Source: Paraspadella gotoi (lineage: Eukaryota; Chaetognatha). From it: DNA of 64,000 nt. Below the pieces are notes generated by a model. The model had not been told where the DNA came from. It did no database searches and saw nothing but the letters and a program-made list of their open reading frames with translations. The position numbers and the translations under genes are program-made. The first letter of the stretch is position 1. The number at the start of each line of letters is the position of its first letter. Of the stretch, positions 1 through 11,689 are shown in pieces. Location: the NCBI GenBank assembly GCA_051294375.1, contig JBJCIZ010000028.1, forward strand, positions 1,901,053-1,965,052, read 5' to 3'.

Positions 1-1699
1 CTACTAGGGTGGAGTGATAAAAAGATTGAGTAATTGAACATTATTTTTTTGCTGCTTATGGACATGTAATTAATGAATTTTAAAATCCTTTTAAAAATCT
101 TTTTTAGTATAGAAATTCAATTATTTATGTAGTGATATCCTTATAAAATCATTAAATTTCAAAATTATTTCTTTTATTTTTAAGAACAGATTTGGATTCG
201 CCGAAAAAAAACTAAGAAACTTTTATAAAATATGTTTTATGATATTTTAATGAAATTGGTACAACCAATATAAAAATTATCCATCATTTAATAATAAGCT
301 ATCTTGCCCCTGACTTTGAACAGGCTTGGTGGTTTGAATCACAAAAAATGTTTTAATGTTTGGATCACAAAAAATGTTTTAAATGCCGAAGATGATAAAT
401 TTTGATAACATGTTTATATCTTTGATTCCCGAGAAAATATGATCAAAATTAACTTTTTTTGTACTAGGTTAATTACATACAATATCCTTGTTTCGATCAT
501 TCAAATAAATTTTTTGTTCTTGAGTGCTCCACTCTAATGCCTTCTTCCTTCGTTGTGGTGGCAGTGGTAGGAATGGAACCCACACCTCCAGAGAGTAAAA
601 CCATGCCTACTTCCTTCGTGCTATTTACGAATTGATTTTTAATTTCATTTCTGCGATAAGTGGTACCTAAATGCGGCTAAAGATTACATCCATATCTTAC
701 GTTTCTCTCTTCCGCAGCAACGAAGAAGTCCTCAGTTTGAACTTAATATTTCCAATAGAATCGGCAGTTCTCCTCAATGCCAGCTTGTTTTCAAGACAGC
801 ACCGCTAGCATATGCCTTAGGATTTAAACCAACTATGGTTGAACCAAAAAAATCCACCAACCGTCATCAGCGGCCATTTTGGTGCCGGAGGCAAGCATTC
901 GCCTCCCAACCCAAAGGTCCAGGGGTTCTAGCCCGGGGTCGGCGCAGCAGTTATAGAGGGACGGGCGCTTAACCCGCCTGTAACACGGTGTTACAGCCTG
1001 ATCCGAAGGTCAGGGATTGCTTGTATAGAATGGTTCTGTCACTTACACATAACAATAATTACTGTCTCTTTACCAAGTTAGAAATGGGGGCGAGCTACTG
1101 TTTTCTCTCTCTTTTATTTAAATACATACTCTCCACTTAGACGGTGCCCCGTTTCTTGTGATAGTGATAGTAATTGATAAACATATCTCTGATTACTAGC
1201 AAGCACTGCCAATGAAATAGCTTATTCTATATCATCCATAATTTTACATTATTCATTGCTAACTAAACTTTTTTGGAACAAAAAAATACACCAAATTAAT
1301 AATATTGAGTTATTGAAATTATATTTATTATTATCCATTCAAGATAGGTTTTAACGCATCAATATGAATATAATAATCCTTTTTTGGCGCTATTTTTCGA
1401 CAGCGCCCAATTTCAGTTTCTAATCCCTGAATTGGATTTTAACCAAAATATTTAACTCTATCTTCTTATTAAATACTTAACCCAATCTCTAAACCTTTAA
1501 CCAAATTCCTTAATCTTTATCCTTAAATCTTATTCCTTAGCTTAATCCCAAACCAAATACATAAACTAACCCTACCTCTTTTTCTTCTCCAACCCTTAAC
1601 CTAAAAAATGACTTCAGCTCCGAATTTAAACTGATACAAGATGTTTTTTTGAAAAAAAATATGGCCAGTTTTTTTTTGTTTTTTGTTTTGAAATTCCAA
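1..1699. other. AT-rich spacer with repeat fragments, no gene seen
   Basis: I see no convincing coding exon here. Around 245-335 lies one copy of a dispersed repeat (motif TGGTACAACCAAT followed by a TTGCCCCTGA block) that recurs near 2825-2895 and, inverted, near 27945-28030. Around 888-1035 is a GC-rich tRNA-like block. From about 1430 to 1620 the sequence is a degenerate TAACCC/TTAACC-like low-complexity run. Confidence 0.5.
885..1035 (+). repeat. possible tRNA-derived SINE fragment
   Basis: A GC-rich island in AT-rich DNA contains a T-arm-like block (GGGGTTCTAGCCCGG near 931), resembling a polymerase III B box, downstream of a GGAGGCAAGC A-box-like stretch. It does not fold into a convincing full tRNA by eye. 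It differs from the main SINE-like family of this window. Assignment is tentative. Confidence 0.3.
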
Positions 1700-2509
1700 T
1701 CAGATATTATCTTTATCCCGGTAAATCGCCATCATGATCTCTGAAACGTGGAATTTCTGAATAGGGAGAGTGCATTTGTCATTTCAATTCCGCCTTCAAC
1801 GATGATCCCGTTGAAGACATTTGTTCCATAGCAATCATTGTACCACCAGCCCATCATATCCTTGGCGCAATTTTTATCCTTGTTTTTATCGTAATCCTGT
1901 CGGCGGTAGTGAAGCGCATGTCATTTTCAAATCCTAAAATGTTGCAAGGTTGGTCAGAGTGGAAATTGTGGTGTGGCCGGGCTTTGTGGAACGACCATTG
2001 GTATTTGTTGGCTGGTTGAAGACCTGGAGAAAGGGAGAAAGATGGGGATGGAGAGAGGGAGAGATATAAATACTGATTGTTGAAAGAGAGAGAGAAAGAG
2101 AGAGAGAGTGTGATAGAAATCTGATGTTAGAAAGAGAGATAGAACGAGAGAGAAAGAGAGAGAGAGAGTGATAGAAATACTGATTGTTAGAAAGAGAGAG
2201 AAAGAGAGAGAGAGTGTGATAGAAATCTAATTGTTAGAAGAGAGAAATAGAGAGAGAAGAGATAGATAGAATACTGATTGTTAGAAGAGAGAGAGAAAGA
2301 GAGAGAGAGTGTGATAGAAATTCTGATTGTTAGAAAAAGAGATAGAAAGTGAGAGAGAAAGAGAGAGAGAGAGTGTGATAGAAATTCTGATTGTTAGAAA
2401 GAGAGAGAGAAAGAGAGAGAGAGTGTGATAGAAATACTAATTGTTAGAAAGAGAGAAATAGAGAGAGAAAAGAGATAGAGATTGATAGAAATACTGATTG
2501 TTAGAAAGA

Positions 2510-2544
<35 letters not shown>

Positions 2545-5434
2545 TGTGATAGAAATACTGATTTTAGAGATTTAGAAAGAAAAAAGAGACAGAGACAGGA
2601 ACATTGAGACAAAGAGGGAACCTCACCTGAAATAAGTAAAAACGGCTACACCCCACTCTCCCTTCTTTGGGTCGTCTAAGCCGGTTAATGCATTTTTCCA
2701 CCATTCATCTTCATCACCATGTACCACTTTCCCTTGCTGGTCAACTTGTATAGTTTCTCTAATCCCATCCAATAATTATTTGCTGTGAAGAAAAAAAAAT
2801 GTAGAGTTCATTTGAATTGATATGATATGAAATTGGTACAACCAATAAAAAAACTATAGATTCATTTCATAACTTTGGACAGGATTTGGTGGTTTAAGGC
2901 CTTCATCACGCTGCATGCTTTCAATCAAGACACTCTCGCAGTTTCGTTTTAGATTTAAATTTTAGATGTAAATTTAGATAGTTGGTAAATTTAAATAACT
3001 GATGAAAATGGCATAAAGATGTTCTTTTTTAAGTTTTATACTTTAAATTGTAATTACTGAAAATTTATTGCACTTAGTGATTTAGTTCTTTCTACAAAAT
3101 ACATAAAATAATTGATAAATAAAATTGTTTCATAAAATGGTCATTGTTATTTTTTTTAGTTATTCCGACTCTATCATTCACTTTGTCGGTCCGTCGGTTC
3201 ACCCCCCCCCAATCTTGTCGTGCTTTCAATTATATATATACCATATTATGCCAGTTGACCAAATAATGCAAGTTGATTAAATTATGTAAGATGATCAAAT
3301 TATGCAAAATTACCAAATTATGCAAGTTGACCAAATTATGCAAGTTGACCAAATTATTCCTGTTGACCAAATTATGCGCATCTACTGGTAATAATTGATA
3401 GATCATTTGATTTATAGATTTTTTCAGAGATTTATTAATTAGTCTGTTATGATTTATTATGTTTTGTTATGATCTGTTAAGAAATTGAAAGTCTGACAAA
3501 ATTACCGTGATTTATCATCGGATTAGTTTATTATCGCCTAATTATCGTAGGCAGATCTGACATTGTTAATTTCTGACTAAATTCTCATTAACACTCTATG
3601 TCATATAAACAAGTTTGAGCAAACAATGTAGGATCCTCCCACGATCATTAGCGGTTATTAATTAATTAATTAATTAATTTGATCCGATATGTTTGCTATA
3701 TCTTTTCGGCATAAACCACAACAAAAGCAATGACGACGGACGGCGACAGATAGATAAACAGACAAACAGACAGACGGACAGACTTTTTTGCATAATTTAT
3801 CATAATTCGATGTTCTCACATGATATAAGTGAATGCCCGACAAGATTAATGGGGCGGACCGACGGACCGAAAAAGTAGATTATAGAGTCGAGATCTGCTG
3901 ACTAAAAAAAATCGTCCAAGCATACGGTATATTGTTTTAAAAAACCATCTAAACTAATTCTTAAATTTTATTTAGTTTTTTAAAAAATATAATGAAGAGA
4001 GAGACATTTATATTTCAAAAATTTTTAAAAAACTTACCATCAGCAAATCCTGTCTTGTATTCTTCCCATGTATTTTTATCTTTCCAAATATTATACAAAC
4101 TATTCATTCTTCGCCAAAAGAAAGGAAAGAATGTGTGATTTATCGCGGCACCTAGATTTAAAGTCTTTGTTATGATTATGATTTAATTACTTTTCTTTAC
4201 TTTATAAACCATGGCAAGGAAAATAAAAAAAACTAGTAAAATTGTTTGTAAATGTATAATTCTTATGCTGTTGTGGTTTCATTTGATAAAATTTAAGGGC
4301 CAGACTTTTCAAAGCTTAGTTACAATTATGTTTTTAACTTTGTGGTTAAGGATAATCGTTGCATTTTCTATATGGGTGTGTTAAATTGTGTGGTTAAATT
4401 AAATATGTGGGGTTAAATTGCTTATGTATTATGATTAATAATTAGGATTTAAACTTAAGGTTTGGGAATAGTTTATGGTTAGAAAAAAAGTTCATAGATA
4501 AAGAACAGAAATTGGCCAGCTTTGAAAAATAGTGCCAAATTTTTTTCCATACTAAAAGTTTTTAGAATTTCCTTTCAAATATTTTTTCTCGACTCTTCGT
4601 CAGTCATGGCAAAATAATGAATAAAATTTAATTTAGTAACTTAATTACCATAAAAGCTTTCGATATTCGGTACGCGGTATCCGAGTGATGGGATTTTCAC
4701 TTCCCTCTCATTTTTTTTGTCAATTTCTTTTTCCTTTACAAGAAAGAGAGACAGAATTAGTTCGAACAACGATTTTTATTATTATTAACAATGGACATGT
4801 TTGGACTTTTGATGCAAGTCTTCGTCAGCACTTGTGAATTGACAATACTATCTAGGAAAAAAGTATATGAGATTTTTAATAAACGATATCTACTTGAAAA
4901 CTTACTTAATTTTAAAAAAAATTAAAATGTTTTAGAATCTATATTGAATTTCCTTTTAGTAGCTTCCTTCTATTTTTTTGTAGTTCAAATTGTTTAGAAG
5001 TTACAGGCAAAAAATTATTGTTACTTCAAATAAAAACTGGCAAAAAAAAAACATTTAATTTTCCACCATTTTTGGTATTTAATTATTTGTTTTTATTTTA
5101 AATAGAATTAGTTATTTTTTAAATATTTTTTAATTTGGCTATGCTAAAGGCCTTGCCGCTCTTTCTGGTTCAAAAAAGTGTTGTTATAGTTTTCAGAAAA
5201 GAGGGAAAGATGCGCATTGCGCAACATCAACATCGGGCTGAGAAGAATTGTGTTAAAGATGTCAAAAAACATTTTAATGTCATACCTCAATTTGCTGTAT
5301 AAAAGCATACCCAGACAAATGCAGGCAGTAGCCGATGCCGAAAAATAGTATACCAAATATTGAGAATGTTTTACCCATGTTTTATATACATATACTTTTT
5401 TCTTAGATAGTATTTGTCCCATTATAAGAAATGT

Positions 5435-5505
<71 letters not shown>

Positions 5506-5805
5506 GAGAGAGAGAAGAAAACAGTGAAATTGCTAAGGAAAAGCTACATTTAGGCAATGTACAACAAAGAAAACATAAAAAAATATAAATGATAAAAAAA
5601 GTTTTTCTCTTATCAGTTCACACTTGTCATCATATTCATTTTTATAAAAATCAAACCAACGTTATCATGTGATTCAAAGTTTGAACCTCACCTCACCTTT
5701 TCGAGCTCCTACCTCACCTTCAGTTCACCATAAACTCATGAACTCACCCTTTCGTCTTTTACCTCTGAAAAAAAATATGGTGATGAAATTATAATAGATA
5801 TTTCT

Positions 5806-5846
<41 letters not shown>

Positions 5847-5915
5847 CTCTCTCTCACCTTCAAAATCTCCCCTGGCGACGGCGACCAACATCAACAACAA
5901 CAAGATTTTCGCCAT
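1700..5915 (-). CDS. Fibrinogen-related protein (fibrinogen C-terminal domain), split gene
   Basis: A secreted protein ending in a fibrinogen C-terminal (FReD) domain, the fold of ficolins, angiopoietins and invertebrate FREPs, which bind sugars or acetylated ligands outside the cell. Minus-strand exons I can support: 5915-5858, signal peptide starting MAKILLLLMLVAVARG with donor GTGAG; about 4148-4038, with the RR...NTWEEYKTGF motif and donor GTAAGT; 2782-2627, with YWMGLEKLYKLTSKG and WGVAVFTYF, donor GTGAGG; 2023 to about 1700, with FTTADR, the calcium-loop-like YDKNKDKNCA and WWYNDCYGTNVFNG. The domain order matches the family exactly. The middle exons (linker, start of FReD) were not found; a tiny exon near 5740 is possible. 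The frame breaks at least three times (near 2700, 1905 and 1760); reading the last shift gives EIMMAIYR, the usual FReD end, stopping near 1700. A GA minisatellite fills the intron 2626-2024. Lectin or immune role is inferred from family. Confidence 0.8.
2065..2612. repeat. GA-rich minisatellite in intron, unit about 55-60 bp
   Basis: About nine imperfect tandem copies of a unit combining AGAGAGTGTGATAGAAAT, ACTGATTGTTAGAAAG and a (GA)n/(GAAA) filler. It lies inside an intron of the fibrinogen-related gene. The unit is higher order than simple GA repeats because the TGATAGAAATACTGATTG core returns in each copy. Confidence 0.85.
3240..3380. repeat. 18-19 bp minisatellite, about 7 copies
   Basis: Tandem copies of AAATTATGCAAGTTGACC with point differences, in an intron of the fibrinogen-related gene. 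Later copies are nearly identical, the first ones more diverged. Confidence 0.85.
3845..3900 (-). repeat. diverged copy of the hairpin repeat family
   Basis: Read on the minus strand it shows ACTCTATAATCTACTTTTT followed by CGGTCCGTCGGTCC, matching the tail of the better preserved copies at 54.05 and 58.16 kb. The hairpin half is largely eroded. Nearby (3760-3780) is an ACAGACAGACGGACAG microsatellite. Confidence 0.45.
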
Positions 5916-7912
5916 CTTGGAGAAAATGTTCGAATTTCTGAGAAATGATTCTGATTCGCTGCAAAATTGTATTAAAATTTAGAATTGGTTGAAATTAAAC
6001 GAGCCATCTTTTTCCGTTATGGTTACTATTTTTATAATAAAATGAGTTATTTTCATTAATAACTTGAGAAAGAATCATCGTAGGCTTATGAGAGTGGTTT
6101 CGAAATAAAGGCTCTTTCAGTAGATAATGATTGTTATAAAGAAAGTTAAATTCGACAAAGAACGACAAAGTCGTTGATTAATTTCTCCTTATTTTGTATA
6201 AAAAATTATAACAAAACTTTAAAATTTCATACGATTGTAGTAAAAACATTATATTTTTTATTATTTTGTGTTTCAAAAATGGGTTGTTTCTATTTTCTTT
6301 TACCGGGTGTCTTGGGAAGTGTGGAAAGCTAAGGTTAACGGTTTATGGTTAAGTACTTGGGTTAAGGTTAAAGATTAGGGCTTAAGATTAGGGAATAGGC
6401 TTAGGATTAGGTTAGGATTAAAAATTATGGTTCATTAAGTTTAGGAATAGATTAGGATTAAATATTAGAGGTAATATCTAGTTCAACCATGAGTTAAAAA
6501 AAAAAACGAATCGCCAATAAATGAGTTCATTAACAAACTTTATTTTTTAATATTTGTTTGTTTTGCATAATTGAAAATTATGTCTATAAAATAAGTCTTG
6601 AAAGCCATCTTTTTATTTTTAGTGATGTAATGTTTAAATTTTCGTGATAAAAGTTGTACTTCTCTTACATCGTCACAATTCTTCTCCTTCTCTCTATTAT
6701 TACTATTTTCGTCTTCTACAATGTTCGTATTAATATATTTTTACTTTATTTTGAAGATAATTATATCATTAGACTTTAGTTTTGTTTAGATAATTGCGTT
6801 GCGTGTAATACAAAAATAAGGTTTGATATATAAGACATAGTGAAATATTTTAACAAAACTCCGATAAAGTATAAATTTTGTACAAATCTTTCCCCCTTTT
6901 AAAACGAAAAACGAAAACATAAAAGTTTTTATGTTTATTTATTTTAATGACTTACATTTTATAGTAATATTTTTATAGTTCAATAGATAAAAAGTCTGTT
7001 TCGACTACGAGTTTTACTGCGAGCATAAAGTATCAGGGTTCCACAAATTATTTTGACATATTCATTTCAATTTCTATATCTTTCTTTATTTTATTTTCAC
7101 TATTTCTTATTTTCATTATTTCTTAAAGTTAGGAACCATAAATATGATAAATATGATAAATATGATAATATTTACTCGTGATTTTTATTGGTATACTTAA
7201 TACTTTTCCAATTTGCAGTGTCCGCGATTGATCCTTAATTGTTGAATTTTATGAACTTATCTTTTTATTTTTAGTGCTGCTATTAGTGCAATTAGTCTTG
7301 CTCAATGCTCATTTATCGTTTGAATGTCAAATTGTTTCTCTTATTGTTTTATCGTTTAATGTTTTTATCGTCTCAACTGTCAAATTGTTTCTTTTATTTC
7401 AGAAAAAACAAATTTCTTAAATTGAGCGATTCCTCACAAATCTTTTTGACTCTCTCCCTACTTTCTTAATCCATTTTTGTTGGTAATTTATTTCCCTTAT
7501 TTTGTTTTAAAACATTGTCTTAGTTGTACATTACACAAATGTATTATATATCTCTCTCTCTCTATCTCTCTCTCTCTCCCTCCCTGACGATTTTCACTTC
7601 TTTTCAAAACTTACTCTATCTGTACTTTAACTGACCCTGTCCTTTTTCTCGATTGTTTGTTGGAAACTCTGACCTTTCTCTCTCTGTCTCTCTCCCACTC
7701 ATAATTATATCTTATTATATTTTTAACCTTTTGAAAAAATAAAAGAGAAATTTAACATTTTTATCGTCGTAATTTTTTGATCACTGTTCAAAGAATTTAA
7801 CATTAGCTCTAAAAATTAAGATTCAACCATTTAAATTAAATTCAAATAGTAAAATTATGACGTCGATAAAAAAATATCATTTTTAAATGATATTTAAAAA
7901 AGGCGGAGAAAT

Positions 7913-7948
<36 letters not shown>

Positions 7949-8690
7949 AAAAATGAAAAGTGGAAAAGAATACAATTGAGACTTACGTCCGGTCTCTCTC
8001 TCTCTCTCTCTCTCAACCCGGTCAGTCCCCACGGTCACTTTGCCCTAACTTTGGCAATTACTTGAGATTGACCGGACAAAGCAATAGGACCAAAGAGACC
8101 GTAAGGTCAAGTTGTTCCGGGCATTGATTAAAGTTGATAAGGAAAGAGATCGTCTCAGTTCTTTTCTAATTTTCTTACTTCCTCACCATTCTTCACCTTT
8201 TTCCTACTTTTACTCTTACTATTTTCGTCTTCTACACAATCAGCACTAGTTCGCTTGAATACGAACGTTAAAAACATTTAAAAAATGTTTAAAAACGCAA
8301 AGCAATAGAAGGCATTTCGCCACCTGGTTTTTTTTTTTTAATCAATCGGATGGATTTCTGGGCAAGAAGGACAAGGAGGACAAGAAGGAGCGGAAGAGTC
8401 TAGTCCTTTTTGTCGATCATGTGATCGAGTTTCTTCTATCCCCATTCATTGACGAGTTATTGTGATTTGGTTGTTTCGTCTAAAAATGAACATCTGGCAT
8501 TTTTGAGGACAGTTAACGTCCGGTTCGTATCTCTCTCACACACACACAAACACAAACACTTGATTCGACAATATATGGCTTCAGGGTCTAAAATATAAAC
8601 TGATAAACCTCAAGTTACCCTTAGGCATGCTAAAAAAAATTTGCTCCTTTCTGTCAAGCCAAAAATTTTGTGTAATTATCAAGAGAAGAA
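5916..8690. other. AT-rich intergenic DNA, no gene seen
   Basis: Contains a degenerate TTAGGATTAGGG-like run (about 6320-6470), CT and GA tracts (7550-7580, 7675-7695, 7915-7945, 7995-8015) and long A/T stretches. I found no exon with a recognisable domain. Confidence 0.5.
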
Positions 8691-8990
8691 AGTTCCGAAC
8701 TCATTGACATTCTGTGTGGCTCCCCTCAGGGGGCTGTACTGAGTCCTGCCATCTTTGCATTCTATATTGAAGATCTCCCACTGACAAACGAATATCCACT
8801 ATCAACTTAAAACAATAAGTCTTAGAAAGCTCTTCTCAACACGCTGATGACTTTTCCGCTCCCAAAACTTGAACGCGGCTTCCAGACGCCTTCGAGAAAC
8901 TCTTCGCCATCTGGAAAAATTGAGCAATACGTGGTTCTTGGGTTTATGTCCAGCCTAAACTCAATGCCATTTCTAATCACTAGACTTTAT
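8690..8990 (+). mobile_element. Decayed non-LTR reverse transcriptase fragment
   Basis: From 8700 the + frame reads LIDILCGSPQGAVLSPAIF followed by FYIEDLP, the classic LINE-type RT block (G-x-PQG-x-VLSP...F..YI.DLP). About 95 bases on, in another frame, is HADDF, equivalent to the catalytic YADD box, then a stretch with FEKLF.IWKN like the conserved helix after it. In-frame stops and shifts show it is dead. Jockey/CR1-like is my best guess; clade cannot be fixed from this length. Confidence 0.75.
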
Positions 8991-11060
8991 TCTTAGAAAA
9001 TGTCAAAATTTAAAATGTTTTTTTCCTATTTCATTAAATAAAAATCAGAATCCCTAAAAAAACTTAAAATTAAATTTTAGTATAAAGATATAGTTTTTTA
9101 AATTTATAAATATAATAATCATATACTAATATTTCCCCAATAGAACTTTCGTTGGGCTGGGATCGGGTTTCTTACAAAAACAGTTGTTTCCACTGGGTTT
9201 TAAGAGGAGTCCATACAATACACACTTAGTACAATTAACTGTTTATAAAAATAATCTCGATTAAGTAGCTAGAAGTACAATTGAGGTACAAAGTAATAAA
9301 GTAGTTTGAAGTACAATTATCTGTTTAAAGTAATACGACTGTGTTGATAAATCTAATCTCGATAAAGTAGCTTTTTAAGTAGTTTAAATAACTGGCCTTT
9401 ACAAGTGGCCTGCAGAAATACAGCGACTCTAAGTTCTAACTATGATAGTTGCATAAGTTTATACAAATATTACCTGTAATACGAACCGTATATGTCCTAA
9501 TCTGTCTGTTTCAAATAAAAAAATTCAAAATGTATGGAATGATAGGTTTAGCTTCAAGAGCCATCAAGCGAGTGCCCAAAGAAATCGCGCGGCAATATTA
9601 TATTTCTATTCGCGACTAAACCTAAAAAACTTCATTCAAGACGCGTTTAAAGTCACTTTAAAAAGCGAATTTTAATATTCTGTTTATAATAGACATCACT
9701 ACCTCAGTGTAATTACTAGTACCTAAAACCTAGTCATTCTTATGATGTAGAGTGTGGTCAAATTTTAAGGATGAAATATAAACGTTTAGTATAGAGAGAG
9801 GCAAAATACATGATTTATATGATGTCCCTTAATGACCATTTTTTTACGTAAAAAGAGTAATACCAAAAATTGTACAAGTTTTTATAAAGTCAAAGACCAA
9901 TCGTCCATTGCGTATCTGCTAAGTCGGATCCTCTGAGATAGTAAACACTCTATTGGTCTGGCCATATATGGTTCACTGATTTCCTACTCGTATGGACCAA
10001 TCGTTTTATGCTCTCCTCTTGCCAATTAGTTTCTGCTTCCCCACATTCATAAACTGGTCTTTAAACTGAACCGTTATGCCACAGACGAAAATAATTAAAC
10101 CCTAGTGCCAGCACCTCCTTGTTCACCCGTCCGTCGTTTTTGTTGTCACAGCCATTTTTTTTAAATTTTAAAAAAAATTAAAAAATTGGTATAAACTTAG
10201 AGAACGGTAAAGCCATCATTTAAACTAGAATGAAAATTAGTATTTTACAAAAGCATGTCGATTTTAGGGAGTTCCTCTGCTCGACTTTCAGTTCTTAAAA
10301 ATCTACAGAAATAAAAAATAAAAGAATAAAAAGAATAAAGTAAACAATAAAGAGTTGGGAGCGAAAACTGTTTTGAAAAAAAAAATGTGGAACTAAAATT
10401 ATTTTTCGTGTTAGTATGGATATGGTATCTGGGATATGAAATTTATGGAGTTTGTGTTGCATTAGTTTCAGTATTTAGATGTGTTAACGCAAAATGGTTC
10501 ATATTTTTTTTTTCACTATGAATGAAATAGCTGATATTGTGAAAATCCTCTCAGTAGACATTGTGACCTTCACCTCAAGTTATATAAATTATGTTAAATT
10601 CATCAATCCGCTTCGCCGTTTGGACTTGCGTAATCTCTGTCCGACTAGGTTCTTCTTTAGTTTTATATAGTAATATAAAACTTCGAAAAAACACCACGCG
10701 TCTTTGAAGAAATAGTAATGAATACATTTTCGGAATCGGACTGGACCTCTACTCTTTCAAAATCAAGCTTTTGTTTTACCCTATTTATAACTTTTTTGGT
10801 GAGTTGATTCCCAGCGCCTTAAGCTCCTCTCAATTCAATAATATCTCTCTCTCTTCTTTCTATCTCTAACACACACATTTCCATTGTTCCTCCATCAAAT
10901 GTTTTTCTTCATGTTTTTCCCTTTCAAGAACCCTTGCCTCCCCTCTCTCTCTCTCTCTTCCTTTTGTCTCTTCTCTCTCTTTCTTCTAATGGGATCAAAC
11001 CTGACCAATGAACCAGTGACCATTGAAGCCCCTTTCACGATCTCTGCTTCCTCTTCCCCT
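8991..11060. other. AT-rich intergenic DNA, no gene seen
   Basis: No recognisable exon. Short CT runs appear near 10840-10865 and 10940-10985, leading into the promoter-like region at 11.08 kb. Confidence 0.45.
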
Positions 11061-11077
11061 TCCATATTCACCGCTCT

Positions 11078-11115
11078 CCTATAAAAACCGATGGCTCGCC
11101 ATCAAGATTTCACTC
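11078..11115 (+). promoter_or_regulatory. TATA-box core promoter candidate
   Basis: TATAAAAA at 11080-11087 lies in locally GC-richer sequence, with a TTTCACTCA initiator-like site about 28 bases downstream and an ORF start at 11309. Spacing fits RNA polymerase II TATA-directed initiation. Confidence 0.45.
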
Positions 11116-11308
11116 AAAGTTCGCAAAATTTCTCTGCCTCTCCCAACTTATGCCAAAATTTATTTTGGGTCTTTTTCCGACGTGCAAACTTTTTGACAAA
11201 AATACTCTGCCTTCTCCCGCCGCTTCGCGTTAACTAACTTTCTCCTTCTCCAAATTCCAAAATCAAATTCACCCGAATAAAAACCCCAATTCGCTCGAAA
11301 TTAAAAAA

Positions 11309-11581
11309 ATGGCTTTCGTTTTCTCCGTTCACACGAAGCCCCGGCCAAGTTCACTCCATGCACGGAGGAACTGCCACGTCCCCTGCGTCCCTCTCCACAA
11401 GAACAAAAATTCAATCATCCCCTTCGAATACGACGCCGACGGCATCCCTCAATGCGCTCGAGCCTTCCCGCTGCCGACGCGCACCGCCGGGCCACGAAAA
11501 CGAGGAAGCCGTGGACGAAGAAAGTCTTCGGGCGTGTGGATGTCGGACGAGAGCGAAGTGGACGAAAAGATCATGCGCTAA
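11309..11581 (+). CDS. Small basic protein, unrecognised
   Basis: A 90-residue ORF beginning in a good start context (AAAAAATGGCT). It is GC-rich compared with the flanks, has a basic patch (GPRKRGSRGRRKS) and an acidic end (DESEVDE). I do not recognise a family. A TATA-like promoter stands about 230 bases upstream. An overlapping + frame stays open to 11681, and given the indel-prone sequence the true protein may switch into it and be longer. It could also be the first exon of a larger gene. Confidence 0.4.
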   Translation: MAFVFSVHTKPRPSSLHARRNCHVPCVPLHKNKNSIIPFEYDADGIPQCARAFPLPTRTAGPRKRGSRGRRKSSGVWMSDESEVDEKIMR

Positions 11582-11689
11582 TCGACCCGCGCTGAAGGAT
11601 TTGCGGAATAAGTCCGGGTTTTATATCAAAAGAAGGATGATCGGCGACATTCGATTGTTTCCTGCTGCAGGCGAAGATTAATATCTCCG

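Noticed and set aside
3240-3380. CRISPR-like regular repeat array
   Set aside because: Units are contiguous without unique spacers and the genome is eukaryotic; it is a minisatellite.
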